DNA from: Thiobacillus sp.
GTDB taxonomy: Bacteria; Pseudomonadota; Gammaproteobacteria; Burkholderiales; Thiobacillaceae
NCBI GenBank assembly: GCA_030692355.1
Contig: JAUYCF010000061.1
Coordinates: 1-47,139, forward strand
Direction of reading: 5' to 3'
DNA: 47,139 bases
The notes under the pieces were generated by a model that did not search any database, was not told where the DNA came from, and was given only the letters and a program-made list of their open reading frames with translations. Positions 33,558 through 42,654 of this stretch are shown piece by piece; position 1 is the stretch's first letter; each line of letters begins with the position of its first letter. Made by a program: the position numbers and the translations under genes.

Positions 33558-35282
33558 ATGCGACTTCCCATCAGCCTGAAGATCTTCAGCATCACCACCG
33601 CCCTGCTGGTGCTGATGGTGGTCGTCACCTGGCTGTCGGTGCTCAACTTCCACCAGCTCAACAACCAGGTACGCGCGCTTGCCGATTACTACCTGCCGCT
33701 GCAGCAGCAGGTGGCCAGCGTGGAAATCCTCATCCGCCAGCAGATCGTGCATATGGAGCGGGTGCTGGCAGGCATGGAGGTGGCGCGCCCCGATCCCGAA
33801 TTCCTCGCCGCCGAATCGAACGGCTTCGATATGCGCGGGGTCAACGCCGACCAGATCGTCGATTCCTCGCTGCGATTCCTCGCCGAGGCCGAGGCGGAAA
33901 AGGACATCGAACTCGACCGTGCGACGCTCGCCGTGCTGGGCAGGCAGCTGCCCGCGATCCAGACTGCACGCCAGCACTTCCACATGACCTTCCGCCTGTT
34001 CCAGATTGAGGCGGAGGAAGGCACCCCGCGTTCGCTAAAAATCGTCCGCGAAACCCTGCTGCGCGAGAAGGACACCGTCGACGTCGAAATCGGCAAAACC
34101 ATCGACATTCTCAACAAGCTGACCCAGGACACTGCCATCCAGGCCAAGGCGGAGGAGAAACGCGCCACCACCCTCAACTGGATCGTCACAGCCATCGCCA
34201 CCACGCTCGGGCTGATCTTTGCCGGCTTCGTCACGCGCTCGCTGGTCGATCCGGTCAAGCGCCTGGTGGGCGGCACGCGCGCGGTCGAGGCGGGCGACCT
34301 CGACGTGGAAATCCTGGTGCGCACCCACGACGAACTGGCCACGCTCGCCACCTCGTTTAACCACATGGTGGTCGGGCTGCGCGAGAAGGAGCGCATCCGC
34401 GATACCTTCGGCCAGTACGTCGATCCGCGCATCGTGAAGAGCCTGCTGGAAAACCGCATCCCGGCCGAACGTGGCGAGCGCCAGGTGATGACGGTTTTCT
34501 TCTCCGACCTGCAGGATTTCACCCGCCTGTGCGAGGGCTTGACGCCGGACGCTGCCGTGCGTTTCCTCAATCGCTACTTTTCGCTGATGTCCGAGGTGAT
34601 CCGGACCCGGCAGGGCATCGTCGACAAGTACATCGGCGACTCGGTCATGGCGTTCTGGGGCCCGCCATTCACCGATGCCGCCGACCACGCCACCCTGTGC
34701 TGCCTCGCCGCCCTCGAACAGATGGCCCGCATGGAAGCTTTCCGCGCCTGGCTGCCCGAGATGTTCGGCGTCGCCCATGGCCTGCCCGTAGTCAACGTGC
34801 GCATGGGCATCGCCAGCGGCGAAGTTACCGTCGGCAACATCGGCTCCGAAACCTCGCGCAGCTACACCGTCATCGGCGACACCGTGAACCTGGCATCAAG
34901 GTTGGAACAGGCCAACAAGTTCTACGGCACCCGCATCCTGGTCAACGAAGCGACGCGAGAACTGGCGGGCGACACGCTGGCCTTCCGCGAAATCGACAGC
35001 CTGCGCGTCGCCGGCAAGCAGGAAACGGTAAGGGTGCACGAGTTGCTGGGGCTGGCCGCCGAATTGAGCGAGAGCGACCGGCAGCGGGTGCAGACGTATG
35101 AAGCCGGACTGGCACGCTATCGCGCGCAGGATTGGGATGCGGCGGAAGCGGCGTTCCGTGAATGCCTTGCGATCGAACCGAAGGATCAGCCCAGCCAGGT
35201 CATGCTGGCGCGCATCGCTGCGTTCCGGCAGGCGCCGCCTGGAGCTGGGTGGGACGGGGTCTGGGTGGCGCTGAGCAAGTAA
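33558..35282 (+). CDS. Membrane class III adenylate cyclase with HAMP domain
   Basis: 574 aa. Two membrane helices (about 8-30 and 207-226) bracket a helical periplasmic sensor region; a HAMP domain follows (about 227-280), then a class III cyclase domain (about 300-480). Metal sites are D317 (FFSDLQDF) and D361 (KYIGD); K357 and D441 give ATP rather than GTP specificity; N444 and R448 (NLASRLE) stabilise the transition state. The C-terminus has one TPR-like repeat (YEAGLARYRAQDWDAAEAAF). All catalytic residues are present. GGAGGAGG stands about 5 bases before the ATG. It probably makes cAMP in response to an external signal. Confidence 0.93.
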   Translation: MRLPISLKIFSITTALLVLMVVVTWLSVLNFHQLNNQVRALADYYLPLQQQVASVEILIRQQIVHMERVLAGMEVARPDPEFLAAESNGFDMRGVNADQIVDSSLRFLAEAEAEKDIELDRATLAVLGRQLPAIQTARQHFHMTFRLFQIEAEEGTPRSLKIVRETLLREKDTVDVEIGKTIDILNKLTQDTAIQAKAEEKRATTLNWIVTAIATTLGLIFAGFVTRSLVDPVKRLVGGTRAVEAGDLDVEILVRTHDELATLATSFNHMVVGLREKERIRDTFGQYVDPRIVKSLLENRIPAERGERQVMTVFFSDLQDFTRLCEGLTPDAAVRFLNRYFSLMSEVIRTRQGIVDKYIGDSVMAFWGPPFTDAADHATLCCLAALEQMARMEAFRAWLPEMFGVAHGLPVVNVRMGIASGEVTVGNIGSETSRSYTVIGDTVNLASRLEQANKFYGTRILVNEATRELAGDTLAFREIDSLRVAGKQETVRVHELLGLAAELSESDRQRVQTYEAGLARYRAQDWDAAEAAFRECLAIEPKDQPSQVMLARIAAFRQAPPGAGWDGVWVALSK

Positions 35283-35400
35283 GACGGCTGGCTGGGGAAG
35301 CGCCATCCTGCAATCTGGTTCTCAAGCCGCTTCCGCATGCAGTCGCACGCCAAAGTGCGCGCGCGACTTTGAGTACGGTCACAAAGTAACCCCCGGCTTG

Positions 35401-35697
35401 CTACTCAGCAACCCCTTCGTCCCCATGACACGTGCACCCCGGCTCCTTGCTGGTGGAGTTGTCGCAGCACACGATCTTACCGGCGCGGCAGCCGCAGATG
35501 CCTTTGTGGGCCTTGCAGCATGCTGTCTGGATCTGGGCGAGTTGCATGCCATTGGCATTCGCGATGCAGGCCTCGGGTGAAATCGATGTCTGCTGCGTGG
35601 CAGCAGGCGTGCGGTCGACACTTGAATCGGCAGCGGCCGGGAGCATGAAACAGGCCGGGACGAAGGCCAGAACGGCGAGCAGGGTACGGAAGCGCAT
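35401..35697 (-). CDS. Small exported Cys-rich protein
   Basis: 98 aa with a signal peptide (MRFRTLLAVLAFVPACFMLP, cleavage near AAADS) and GGAGA 6 bases before the ATG at 35697. The mature part ends in a dense Cys cluster, ACCKAHKGICGCRAGKIVCC and then GCTCHGDEG, nine Cys in about 35 residues. The pattern suggests disulfide knots or metal binding in the periplasm. I recognise no family. It is separate from the MFS gene upstream (54-base gap, same strand). Confidence 0.65.
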   Translation of the reverse strand: MRFRTLLAVLAFVPACFMLPAAADSSVDRTPAATQQTSISPEACIANANGMQLAQIQTACCKAHKGICGCRAGKIVCCDNSTSKEPGCTCHGDEGVAE

Positions 35698-35751
35698 GGG
35701 AGTCTCCTTGGGAGAAACGGGCTGCCTCACTATAGCCGATCGGGCGCGGCT

Positions 35752-36912
35752 TTAGGCGTCGCGCAGCAGCAGCCCCAGCATCAGCGCGGCCCCCACCAGG
35801 ATTGCCGCCAGCAGGGTGAACGCGCTGCCGTAGCCGGCGACGCCGACCATGAAGCCGGTGAGCACCGGGCCGATCGACTGGCCGACGTCCATCACGGTGC
35901 GCAGCACGCCCATCGACGAGCCGTAGCGGCCGTCTTTGGTGAGGTCGGCGACGAGGGCGGCGGTGGACGAGGTGACGGTGGCGAAGCCGAGGCCGAATAC
36001 CAGGCTCAGCGCCGACAGGCCGATGAAACTGGGGAAGTAGGGCAGTAGCACCACGCTCGCCGCGCCGATCAAGAGGCCGGGCAGGATAACGCGGCGGCGG
36101 CCCACGCGGTCGGACACCTTGCCCATTAGCGGCTTGATGAAGACGATGCTGACGAGCTGCACGCCGAGGATGACGCCGATCTGCCACGCCGGGATGCCGA
36201 GCGAGGCGGCGAACAGGGCGAGGAAGGCCTCGATCGCGCCGAACACCAGGTACTGCGCCGCCTCCACCAGGCTTACCAGCATGATGCTGCGGTCGCGCAG
36301 CACGGTGGCGAGGCTCGACCAGAAATGCGGCAGCGCCTGTTTCTTTGCCGGCGGCGGCGTGTCGTCGCGCAGCAGCAGGCCCGCCGCCAGCGCCAGCACG
36401 CCGGCGATCGCGCAGGCGACGTACACCGCGCCGAAGCTCGCCAGCGAGATCAGGGCGCCGCCGAGAAAGGGCGCGATGGAACGGCCGACGATGGTGACCG
36501 AGGAATAGGTGGACAGCCGCGCCGCGCGGTCGGCGCTGTAGCGCTCGGCGATCGCCGCGCTCGCCACGGTGCCGAAGATCGCGGTGGCGAAGCCGTGATA
36601 GAAGCGCACCGCCATCAGCTGCCAGGCGGTTTCGATCAGCAGATAGAGGAAGGGCGCGCTGGCGAACACGACCAGCGAGGCCAGCAGCACGCGCCGCTTG
36701 CCCAGATGGTCCGACAGCGCGCCGGCGGGATAGCTGACGAGGATGCCGGGGATCGTCGAGGCCATGACGATCCAGCCGATTTCCGCCGGCGTGGCGTTGA
36801 GCGACGCGGCAAACAGCGGCAGCACCGGCGTCTTCGACAGCGTGGAACTGAAGATGGCCAGCCCCCCGATGAGCGCGATCAGGACGAAGAAGGAAGGCTG
36901 GGCGGGTTTCAT
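35752..36912 (-). CDS. Major facilitator superfamily transporter
   Basis: 386 aa inner-membrane protein with about twelve hydrophobic helices in two halves. The loop 2-3 signature reads PAGALSDHLGKRRVLLAS, with a matching GKVSDRVGRRRVILPG between helices 8 and 9. It resembles drug or sugar efflux members of the family, but the substrate cannot be read. The strand PPPAKKQALPHFWSSL marks the central cytoplasmic loop. The gene begins divergently from the pyruvyltransferase-like gene, with a palindromic repeat in the gap. Confidence 0.85.
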   Translation of the reverse strand: MKPAQPSFFVLIALIGGLAIFSSTLSKTPVLPLFAASLNATPAEIGWIVMASTIPGILVSYPAGALSDHLGKRRVLLASLVVFASAPFLYLLIETAWQLMAVRFYHGFATAIFGTVASAAIAERYSADRAARLSTYSSVTIVGRSIAPFLGGALISLASFGAVYVACAIAGVLALAAGLLLRDDTPPPAKKQALPHFWSSLATVLRDRSIMLVSLVEAAQYLVFGAIEAFLALFAASLGIPAWQIGVILGVQLVSIVFIKPLMGKVSDRVGRRRVILPGLLIGAASVVLLPYFPSFIGLSALSLVFGLGFATVTSSTAALVADLTKDGRYGSSMGVLRTVMDVGQSIGPVLTGFMVGVAGYGSAFTLLAAILVGAALMLGLLLRDA

Positions 36913-37061
36913 CGGGTGGCGTATGAGAGATTTTTGCGAATGTAGTGCGAAATCGCGCGGGATGCGAAAAAATCGCGACCGTGATGAATCAGCGATTTGA
37001 ATGCTGAACCACAGTAAAGATTGCTTCGCTTCGCTGGCAATGACAGGGCGCGGGGTTTATC

Positions 37062-37119
37062 TCGTAGGGTGCGCTCTGCGCACCAACAATAGTAATGGTG
37101 CGCAGAGCGCACCCTACGA
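37062..37119. repeat. GTAGGGTGCGC palindromic repeat, perfect 24-base arms
   Basis: Arms 37062-37085 and 37096-37119 are exact inverted copies around a 10-base spacer (ACAATAGTAA). This is the most regular of three related copies in the window (others inside 5259-5406 and at 46310). A partial CATTGCGAG-type repeat (TTCGCTGGCAATGACAGG) lies just upstream, so two repeat families meet in this gap. Confidence 0.88.
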
Positions 37120-37172
37120 ATACCAAGCGTTATGAGCCGTCCCGACACCCTCTCAATCCGCCAAAGCAGACA

Positions 37173-38360
37173 ATGAGCATGCATCCCCCGCCGGTCCTCT
37201 TCGGCGCCTTTGACCGCCACAACTTCGGCGACCTGCTGTTCCCGCATCTGCTGGAAGCGCTGTTGCCGGGGCAGGTATTCGACTTTTGCGGACTGGCGGC
37301 GCGCGATCTGCGGGCCTTCGGCGGACACCGGGTGACGCCGCTCCCGGCGCGGCCGAGGCAGCTGATCCACGCCGGCGGCGAGCTGCTGACCTGCAGCGCG
37401 TGGCAGGCCGCGGTCATGCTGCTCGAACCGGCGGCGGCCGCAGAAGCCATTTCGCGCTCCGGCGACGACCCGGCCCCGGCCGCCGCGTGGGCGGCGCGCC
37501 AGCTCGGCACCTCGCGCAGCATGCCCTACGTCGTCGGGCACGACGCGCTGGCGCCGGGCGGCAAGCTGGTCTTCAACGCCGTCGGCGGGGTCGATTGGGG
37601 TTTCCTGGCGGCGGCGCAGCGGGACGAGGTGAAGGCGGCGCTGCAGCAAGCGGACTGGCTCAGCGTGCGTGACCACGTCACCCAGGCGGCGCTGCGGGCA
37701 GAGAGGATCGATGCCCCGCTGTGCCCCGACCCGGCGGTGATGGCGGCGGACTGCTTCGGCGAGACGATCCGGCAGCATCAAGATACGGGGCCGGTGAAGG
37801 CGATGCGTGACGCCTTTCCGCACGGCTACCTGGCGTGCCAGTTCAGCGCCGATTTTGCCGACGACGCCAGCCTGGATGCGTTGGCGCACGGCCTGTCGCG
37901 GGCGGCTGCCGCGACCGGCCTGGGCGTGGCGCTGTTCCGCGCCGGCGCGGCGCCGTGGCACGACGATCCGGCGCTCCACGAAAAACTGCGGCGCCGCCTG
38001 CCGCCCGGCACCGCGCGGATGTTCCCGTCGCTGCACCTGTGGGACATCTGCGCCCTCATCGCCGCCAGTCGCGGCACGGTCTGCAGCAGCCTGCACGGCC
38101 GCATCGTCGCGCTGGCCTATGGCCTGCCGCGGGTCAGTCTCATGCCGCCGCAGCAGGGTCGGCGCCCCGACAAGCGGGCCGCCTTTGCCGAAACCTGGGA
38201 GCCGGACGCGGTTCCGCGCAGCGTGACGCCTGCCCAGATTGAGCCCGCACTGATGCAGGCGCTGGCCGTACCCGTCGGGGTGCTGCGCGAGAACGCGGCG
38301 CGTCTGCGCGCGCATTACCTGCGCAGCCTGGCGCAGTGGGCCGGCCTGCTGACGCCATGA
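37173..38360 (+). CDS. Polysaccharide pyruvyl transferase family protein
   Basis: 395 aa. The N-terminus PPVLFGAFDRHNFGDLLFPH and the C-terminal ASRGTVCSSLHGRIVALAYG, then LPRVSLMP, match the glycine-rich and (S/R)LHG motifs of the family that transfers pyruvyl or related groups to exopolysaccharide or cell-wall sugars. The acceptor is unknown. The ATG at 37173 was chosen because the in-frame extension upstream runs through the palindromic repeat; 37179 is also possible. It may be linked to surface polysaccharide production, but no other such genes adjoin it. Confidence 0.7.
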   Translation: MSMHPPPVLFGAFDRHNFGDLLFPHLLEALLPGQVFDFCGLAARDLRAFGGHRVTPLPARPRQLIHAGGELLTCSAWQAAVMLLEPAAAAEAISRSGDDPAPAAAWAARQLGTSRSMPYVVGHDALAPGGKLVFNAVGGVDWGFLAAAQRDEVKAALQQADWLSVRDHVTQAALRAERIDAPLCPDPAVMAADCFGETIRQHQDTGPVKAMRDAFPHGYLACQFSADFADDASLDALAHGLSRAAAATGLGVALFRAGAAPWHDDPALHEKLRRRLPPGTARMFPSLHLWDICALIAASRGTVCSSLHGRIVALAYGLPRVSLMPPQQGRRPDKRAAFAETWEPDAVPRSVTPAQIEPALMQALAVPVGVLRENAARLRAHYLRSLAQWAGLLTP

Positions 38361-38422
38361 ATCAGGCCGGCCAGCCGGTCTTGCGCAATAATCCAGAAAC
38401 CGCAAAAGCCCGAACCCACGCC

Positions 38423-40864
38423 ATGCCGATTGCCGCCCTCTCCCCCGCCGATCTTAGACTGACCCTCGACCCCGCGTCGCTGGGATTTGCCGACACCTCC
38501 GAATTGCTGGCGGAGCCGCTGCCCTGGATCGGCCAGGCGCGCGCCGAAGCGGCCGCCCGCTTCGGCTTGGGAATGGAGCAGCCCAACTACAACCTGTTCG
38601 TGCTCGGTGAAGTGGGCAGCGGCCGTTCCTCGCTGCTCAAACAGGCGATGCACGAAATCGCGGCGGGCAAGCGGGTGCCGCCCGATCTCTGTTATCTGCA
38701 CAACTTCGACGCACCGGAGCGGCCGCTGGCACTGCGCCTGCCGGCCGGTGAGGGGTGGCAGCTGCGCCAGTCGCTGGCGCAGGCGGTGAAGACGCTGCAG
38801 GATGAAATCCCGCAGCGACTGAATGGCCAGGATTACAAGGCCGAGAGCGAACGCATCGAGAAGACCTGGAAGGCCGACATGGAGCGGCATTACGCAGAAC
38901 TGTCGGCGTTTGCCGAGGCGCGCAGCTTTTCGCTGCACCGCGAGGCCGGGCGCATGCTGTTCACGCTGACCGGCAAGAAGGGGCAGGCGCTCACCGAGGA
39001 CGAGGTGCTGGCGCTGCCGAAGGCGCGCCGGGCCGAGGTGGAGCAGGCCGAGCAGGAACTGCGCGCCGAGATCACCCGCTACATCGAGAAGACCCAACCG
39101 CTGGAGCGCGCGATGAACGAGGCGCTGGCCGCATTGCGGCGGCAGACCGTGAAGCCGCTCATCGAGCGCGAACTGCAGGCGATCCGCGACGGGCTGAAGA
39201 AGCAGATCAAGGACGCCGCCAAGCTCAATGCCTGGCTCGACGCGCTGGAACAGGACGTGTTCGACAATCTGGAACTGTTCAGCGGCAGCGAGGACGACGC
39301 GGACCGGCTGGAAGCGCTGAATTTTGTACTGGCGCGCTACCGCGTCAACCTGGTGGTCGACAACGGCGGCCTCGACGGTGCGCCGGTGATCGTCGAGGAC
39401 AACCCGCTGTTCCGCGCACTGTTCGGCAGCATCGAGTACCAGTCCGAAAACGACGTGCTGGCCACCGATTTTTCGCGCATTCGCGCCGGCAGCCTGCTGC
39501 AGGCGCATGGCGGTTTTCTGATGCTGCATTTGCGCGATGTGCTGGCCGATCCTCTGGTGTGGGAGCAGCTGCGGCGCTTCCTGCGTAGCGGGCGGCTGCA
39601 GATCGAGGAGCCGGGCGTGTCGTTCTCGCCGATTGCCGCGGTGTCGCTGGTGCCGGAAGCCGTCGACGTCGAGGTCAAGCTGGTGCTGGTCGGCTCGCGC
39701 GAGCAGTACTACGAACTGCAGGAGGCGGCGCCGGAATTCGTCCGCCATTTCCGTGCCAAGGTCGACTTCGCCGACAGCTTCGTCGCCACGGCCGACAGTC
39801 GCCGCGCTTCGGCGATTTTCGTCGCCCATGCCTGCCGCGAGTTCGGCCTGCCGCATTTTTCGGCGGCGGCGGTGGCGCGCCTGATCGAGGAATCGCACCG
39901 CGAGGCGGGCGACCAGGCGCGCGAGAGCGCGATTTTCGCCCGCGCCGAGGCACTGGTAGTGGAAAGCGCGGCGACCTGCCGCGCACGCGGGCCGGGCCTG
40001 GTCTCGGTGGCCGACGTCGAGACGGCGCTGGCGGCGCACACCGCGCGCCACGACTACCCCGAGCAGCGCCTGCGCGAGGAAATCGCCGAGGGCGATGTGG
40101 CGATCGCGCTTAGCGGCGAGCGGCTGGGCCAGCTCAACGGCCTCACCCAGATCGACCTCGGCGATTACCGCTTCGGCCTGCCGGTTCGGCTGTCCGCGCA
40201 TGCCTATGCGGGCGAGGACGGCCTGCTCAATATCGAGCGCGAAGTCGAACTGTCCGGCCCGATCCACGACAAGGGCGTGTTCATCCTGCAGAATTACCTG
40301 GCCGCGCTGTTCGCCCACCTGGCGCCGCTCTCGCTCAATGCATCCATCGTCTTCGAGCAGCAGTACCACGAAGTGGAGGGCGACTCCGCCTCGTGCGCCG
40401 AGCTTTATGCGCTGCTGTCGGCGCTGTCGGGCCTGCCCCTCAAACAGGGCATCGCCGTCACCGGCGCGCTCAACCAGCACGGCGAGGTGCTGCCGGTGGG
40501 CGGCATCAACGAAAAGATCGAGGGCTGGTTCCGCGTGTGCGAGGCTGCCGGCCTCGACGGCAGCCAGGGCGTGCTGATCCCCGCCCGCAACCGCCGCCAC
40601 CTGATGCTGGCGCCGCGGCTGGTCGAAGCCGTCGGCGCGGGACACTTCCATATTCATGTCGCGGATCACGTGACCGAAGGCATCGCGCTGCTGACCGGCG
40701 TGGCGGCGGGCGAACTGAACGCGGCAGGGAACTACCCCCGCGGCAGCGTGCTGGGGCGCGCGCAGGACGCCCTGCTGGTATTTCGCCACGCCTGCCAGAT
40801 GCAGGAACACCCCAAGCGGCCGCGGCGGCATTTTCGTGCGGGCGAGCATCCGCATCGGCGCTAA
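38423..40864 (+). CDS. Lon-related AAA+ ATP-dependent protease (LonB-like)
   Basis: 813 aa. The N-terminal AAA_32-type domain begins LSPADLRLTLDPASLGFADT; its P-loop GEVGSGRSSLL (about 62-72) has Arg where Walker A has Lys, a common feature of this subfamily. A long charged helical insert (about 150-290) is followed by the rest of the ATPase. The C-terminal Lon protease domain has the Ser-Lys dyad S655 (GDSASCAELY) and K698 (GGINEKIEG), 43 residues apart as in Lon. The start follows the family N-terminus; an ATG at 38357 overlaps the previous stop codon (ATGA) and would add 22 residues. Cytosolic; substrates unknown. Confidence 0.9.
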   Translation: MPIAALSPADLRLTLDPASLGFADTSELLAEPLPWIGQARAEAAARFGLGMEQPNYNLFVLGEVGSGRSSLLKQAMHEIAAGKRVPPDLCYLHNFDAPERPLALRLPAGEGWQLRQSLAQAVKTLQDEIPQRLNGQDYKAESERIEKTWKADMERHYAELSAFAEARSFSLHREAGRMLFTLTGKKGQALTEDEVLALPKARRAEVEQAEQELRAEITRYIEKTQPLERAMNEALAALRRQTVKPLIERELQAIRDGLKKQIKDAAKLNAWLDALEQDVFDNLELFSGSEDDADRLEALNFVLARYRVNLVVDNGGLDGAPVIVEDNPLFRALFGSIEYQSENDVLATDFSRIRAGSLLQAHGGFLMLHLRDVLADPLVWEQLRRFLRSGRLQIEEPGVSFSPIAAVSLVPEAVDVEVKLVLVGSREQYYELQEAAPEFVRHFRAKVDFADSFVATADSRRASAIFVAHACREFGLPHFSAAAVARLIEESHREAGDQARESAIFARAEALVVESAATCRARGPGLVSVADVETALAAHTARHDYPEQRLREEIAEGDVAIALSGERLGQLNGLTQIDLGDYRFGLPVRLSAHAYAGEDGLLNIEREVELSGPIHDKGVFILQNYLAALFAHLAPLSLNASIVFEQQYHEVEGDSASCAELYALLSALSGLPLKQGIAVTGALNQHGEVLPVGGINEKIEGWFRVCEAAGLDGSQGVLIPARNRRHLMLAPRLVEAVGAGHFHIHVADHVTEGIALLTGVAAGELNAAGNYPRGSVLGRAQDALLVFRHACQMQEHPKRPRRHFRAGEHPHRR

Positions 40865-40892
40865 GGAAGCGCTGAACAATTCGATATGGCCG

Positions 40893-40984
40893 TTCATTGC
40901 GAGCACACCGTCGAATCATTTCCCGCGGCCCTGCAGGAGCGGGCTCGCCCGTGATCACCGTGTCGCTACGCGCCTCGCAATGAA
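40893..40984. repeat. CATTGCGAG inverted repeat
   Basis: TTCATTGCGAG (40893-40903) and CTCGCAATGAA (40974-40984) form perfect 11-base arms around a 70-base spacer containing its own GC-rich symmetry (GAGCGGGCTCGCCCG). It fills much of the gap between the Lon-like protease and ybaK genes. Confidence 0.7.
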
Positions 40985-41072
40985 TTAATCAGCGCGTGTT
41001 GCCTCACGCTGGCAGGCGGCAGAGAGGTGATCTATATTGAAAATCACCCCATCGTCTTGCAAGGAGTCGATC

Positions 41073-41558
41073 ATGAATGCACTTCATCGCATGGAACGTT
41101 TTCTCGACGAGCACATGATTCCGTTCGAAATCGTGGCGCATCCGCACACCCAGACCAGCGTCGAAACCGCACGTGCGGCCGGGGTGCCGCTCGATCAGGT
41201 GGCCAAGGGTGTGCTGCTCGACAGCGTGGAATGCCAGATGGTGGCGATGATTCCCGCCGACCAGGAAGTCCAGCTCGGCAAGCTCAGGCAGGATATCGGC
41301 GTGGAATTCGCCCTGGCCGACGAGGCCGGCATCAGCCGCCTGTTTACCGAGTGCGAACCCGGCGTGGTGCCGGGCCTGCCGAATGCCTGGGGCGTGGAAA
41401 TGGTGTGGGACGACGCGCTGATGGCGCAGCCGGATATTTATCTGGAGGCCGGCGACCACAAGCGCCTGCTGCACATCCAGACTCGCCATCTGCGCGAAGC
41501 TTTCGGCGACGCACCGCATTGCCACTTCAGCCAGCCGCGCATGCAGCATGTCTCCTGA
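41073..41558 (+). CDS. YbaK/ProX-type aminoacyl-tRNA deacylase
   Basis: 161 aa, single YbaK domain. Visible family features: HPHTQTSVETARAAGVPLDQ, then VAKGVLLDS with the conserved Lys, followed by RLFTECEPGVVPGLPNAWG and VYLEAGDH-like YLEAGDHKRLLHI. These domains hydrolyse mischarged tRNAs (for example Cys-tRNA-Pro). Which tRNA is used cannot be told. AAGGAG stands 7 bases before the ATG at 41073. Stand-alone gene between two non-coding gaps. Confidence 0.85.
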   Translation: MNALHRMERFLDEHMIPFEIVAHPHTQTSVETARAAGVPLDQVAKGVLLDSVECQMVAMIPADQEVQLGKLRQDIGVEFALADEAGISRLFTECEPGVVPGLPNAWGVEMVWDDALMAQPDIYLEAGDHKRLLHIQTRHLREAFGDAPHCHFSQPRMQHVS

Positions 41559-41684
41559 GCCTGGCGTGGTGGTTGCCGGTTGGGCACGCGGTTCTTCCCC
41601 TGCGCACGGGATTTGAATTAGGCTTGGTCACCCCGGCGCGCCTGGCGCGCCGAACCATGAACCGCCTGATCTGTCTCACGCGCT

Positions 41685-42215
41685 GTGAACTCAAAAGAAT
41701 CCGAATCCGCTTACAACCCCCACCGTCGCCTTGGACGGGGAATGGCGCTGGCCGCCAGCCTGCTGTTGCTGGGCCTGTTTTATTTCTACTTTGAAAACAG
41801 CCTGCAGGCGCGCAACAACCCCAACCAGCAACTGCAGATCGCGCCGGGCAGCGAGTTGGTGCTGAAGCGCAGCCGCAACGGCCATTATTTTTTCCCCGGC
41901 GCCATCAACGGCCAGCCCGTCACCTTCCTGCTCGATACCGGCGCCACGCTGGTGTCGGTGCCGGCGCACCTGGCGGATGAACTGGGGCTCAAGGCGGGTG
42001 CGCGCCAGCAGTCGGTCACCGCCAACGGCACGGTCACCACCCGTGCCACCCGGCTGGATGCACTGGCGTTCGGGCCGTTCGATCTGCGCGGCGTGCCGGC
42101 CAGCCTCAACCCCGGCATGGGGGGCGATCAGGTGCTGTTGGGGATGAGCGTGCTGAAGCATCTGGAATTCACCCAGCGCGGCGACACCCTGATACTGCGT
42201 GCACTGGAAAGATGA
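41685..42215 (+). CDS. Membrane-anchored retropepsin-like aspartic protease
   Basis: 176 aa, clan AA (TIGR02281-type). One membrane helix (about 19-38, LAASLLLLGLFYFYFE) is followed by a single-domain pepsin fold with catalytic D84 in FLLDTGATLVSVP and the matching C-terminal LLGMSVLKHLEF. Single-domain members act as dimers. The start is a GTG without a clear ribosome site; the ATG at 41742 would still keep the membrane segment. Substrate unknown; the protease domain should face the periplasm. Confidence 0.85.
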   Translation: MNSKESESAYNPHRRLGRGMALAASLLLLGLFYFYFENSLQARNNPNQQLQIAPGSELVLKRSRNGHYFFPGAINGQPVTFLLDTGATLVSVPAHLADELGLKAGARQQSVTANGTVTTRATRLDALAFGPFDLRGVPASLNPGMGGDQVLLGMSVLKHLEFTQRGDTLILRALER

Positions 42216-42228
42216 TTGAAAAAATCCT

Positions 42229-42257
42229 TTGACACGCTGAAATTCTGTGTTATTAAT
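42229..42257 (+). promoter_or_regulatory. Sigma-70 promoter of the cold-shock gene
   Basis: TTGACA (42229-42234) and TATTAA (42251-42256) are separated by 16 bases. The predicted start would leave a leader of about 110 bases before the ATG, the long 5' region typical of cspA-type genes whose mRNA structure senses temperature. Confidence 0.65.
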
Positions 42258-42373
42258 ACGCCCGTCTGTTGGATTCAAGCTTTAAATTGCGGTACCTCTG
42301 GTAAGCGTTTTCCTTGAAATTCGATCGATAGGGCATGTCGCCCAATTTTTTTTAGATAGATAGGAAACAAAAG

Positions 42374-42580
42374 ATGGAAACGGGTACTGTTAAGTGGTTC
42401 AACGATGCAAAAGGTTTTGGTTTCATCACCCCGGATAACGGCGGCGAGGACCTTTTCGCACATTTCTCCGCAATCAACTCCAACGGCTTCAAATCCCTGC
42501 AGGAAAACCAGCGCGTCAGCTTCGAAGTGACGACTGGCCCCAAGGGCAAGCAAGCTTCGAACATCCAGGTCGTGTCGTAA
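42374..42580 (+). CDS. Cold-shock domain protein (CspA family)
   Basis: 68 aa, a complete single cold-shock domain. [20 protein letters not shown] carries RNP1 (residues 14-19 region) and DLFAHFSAI carries RNP2. It binds single-stranded RNA and DNA as a chaperone that melts mRNA structure. AGGA stands 9 bases before the ATG. Preceded by a TTGACA promoter and a leader of about 110 nt, followed by a strong terminator, so it is transcribed alone. Confidence 0.97.
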   Translation: METGTVKWFNDAKGFGFITPDNGGEDLFAHFSAINSNGFKSLQENQRVSFEVTTGPKGKQASNIQVVS

Positions 42581-42598
42581 TCTTTCCGACCTGATGTG

Positions 42599-42627
42599 AA
42601 AAAACCCCGGTTCGCCGGGGTTTTTTT
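42599..42627 (+). terminator. Rho-independent terminator of the cold-shock gene
   Basis: AAAAAACCCCGG-TTCG-CCGGGGTTTTTTT: a 6-bp GC stem extended by A-T pairs, a stable TTCG tetraloop, then seven T. It starts 19 bases after the stop codon and is nearly symmetrical, so it would also work on the other strand. Confidence 0.95.
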
Positions 42628-42654
42628 ATTTCCGTCTTTCGAGTGTGAACACCC

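Noticed and set aside
38315..40906. 863-codon minus-strand open frame opposite the Lon-like protease
   Set aside because: The plus strand carries the Ser-Lys dyad and AAA domain; the minus product is a Gln/Arg/His-rich mirror translation.
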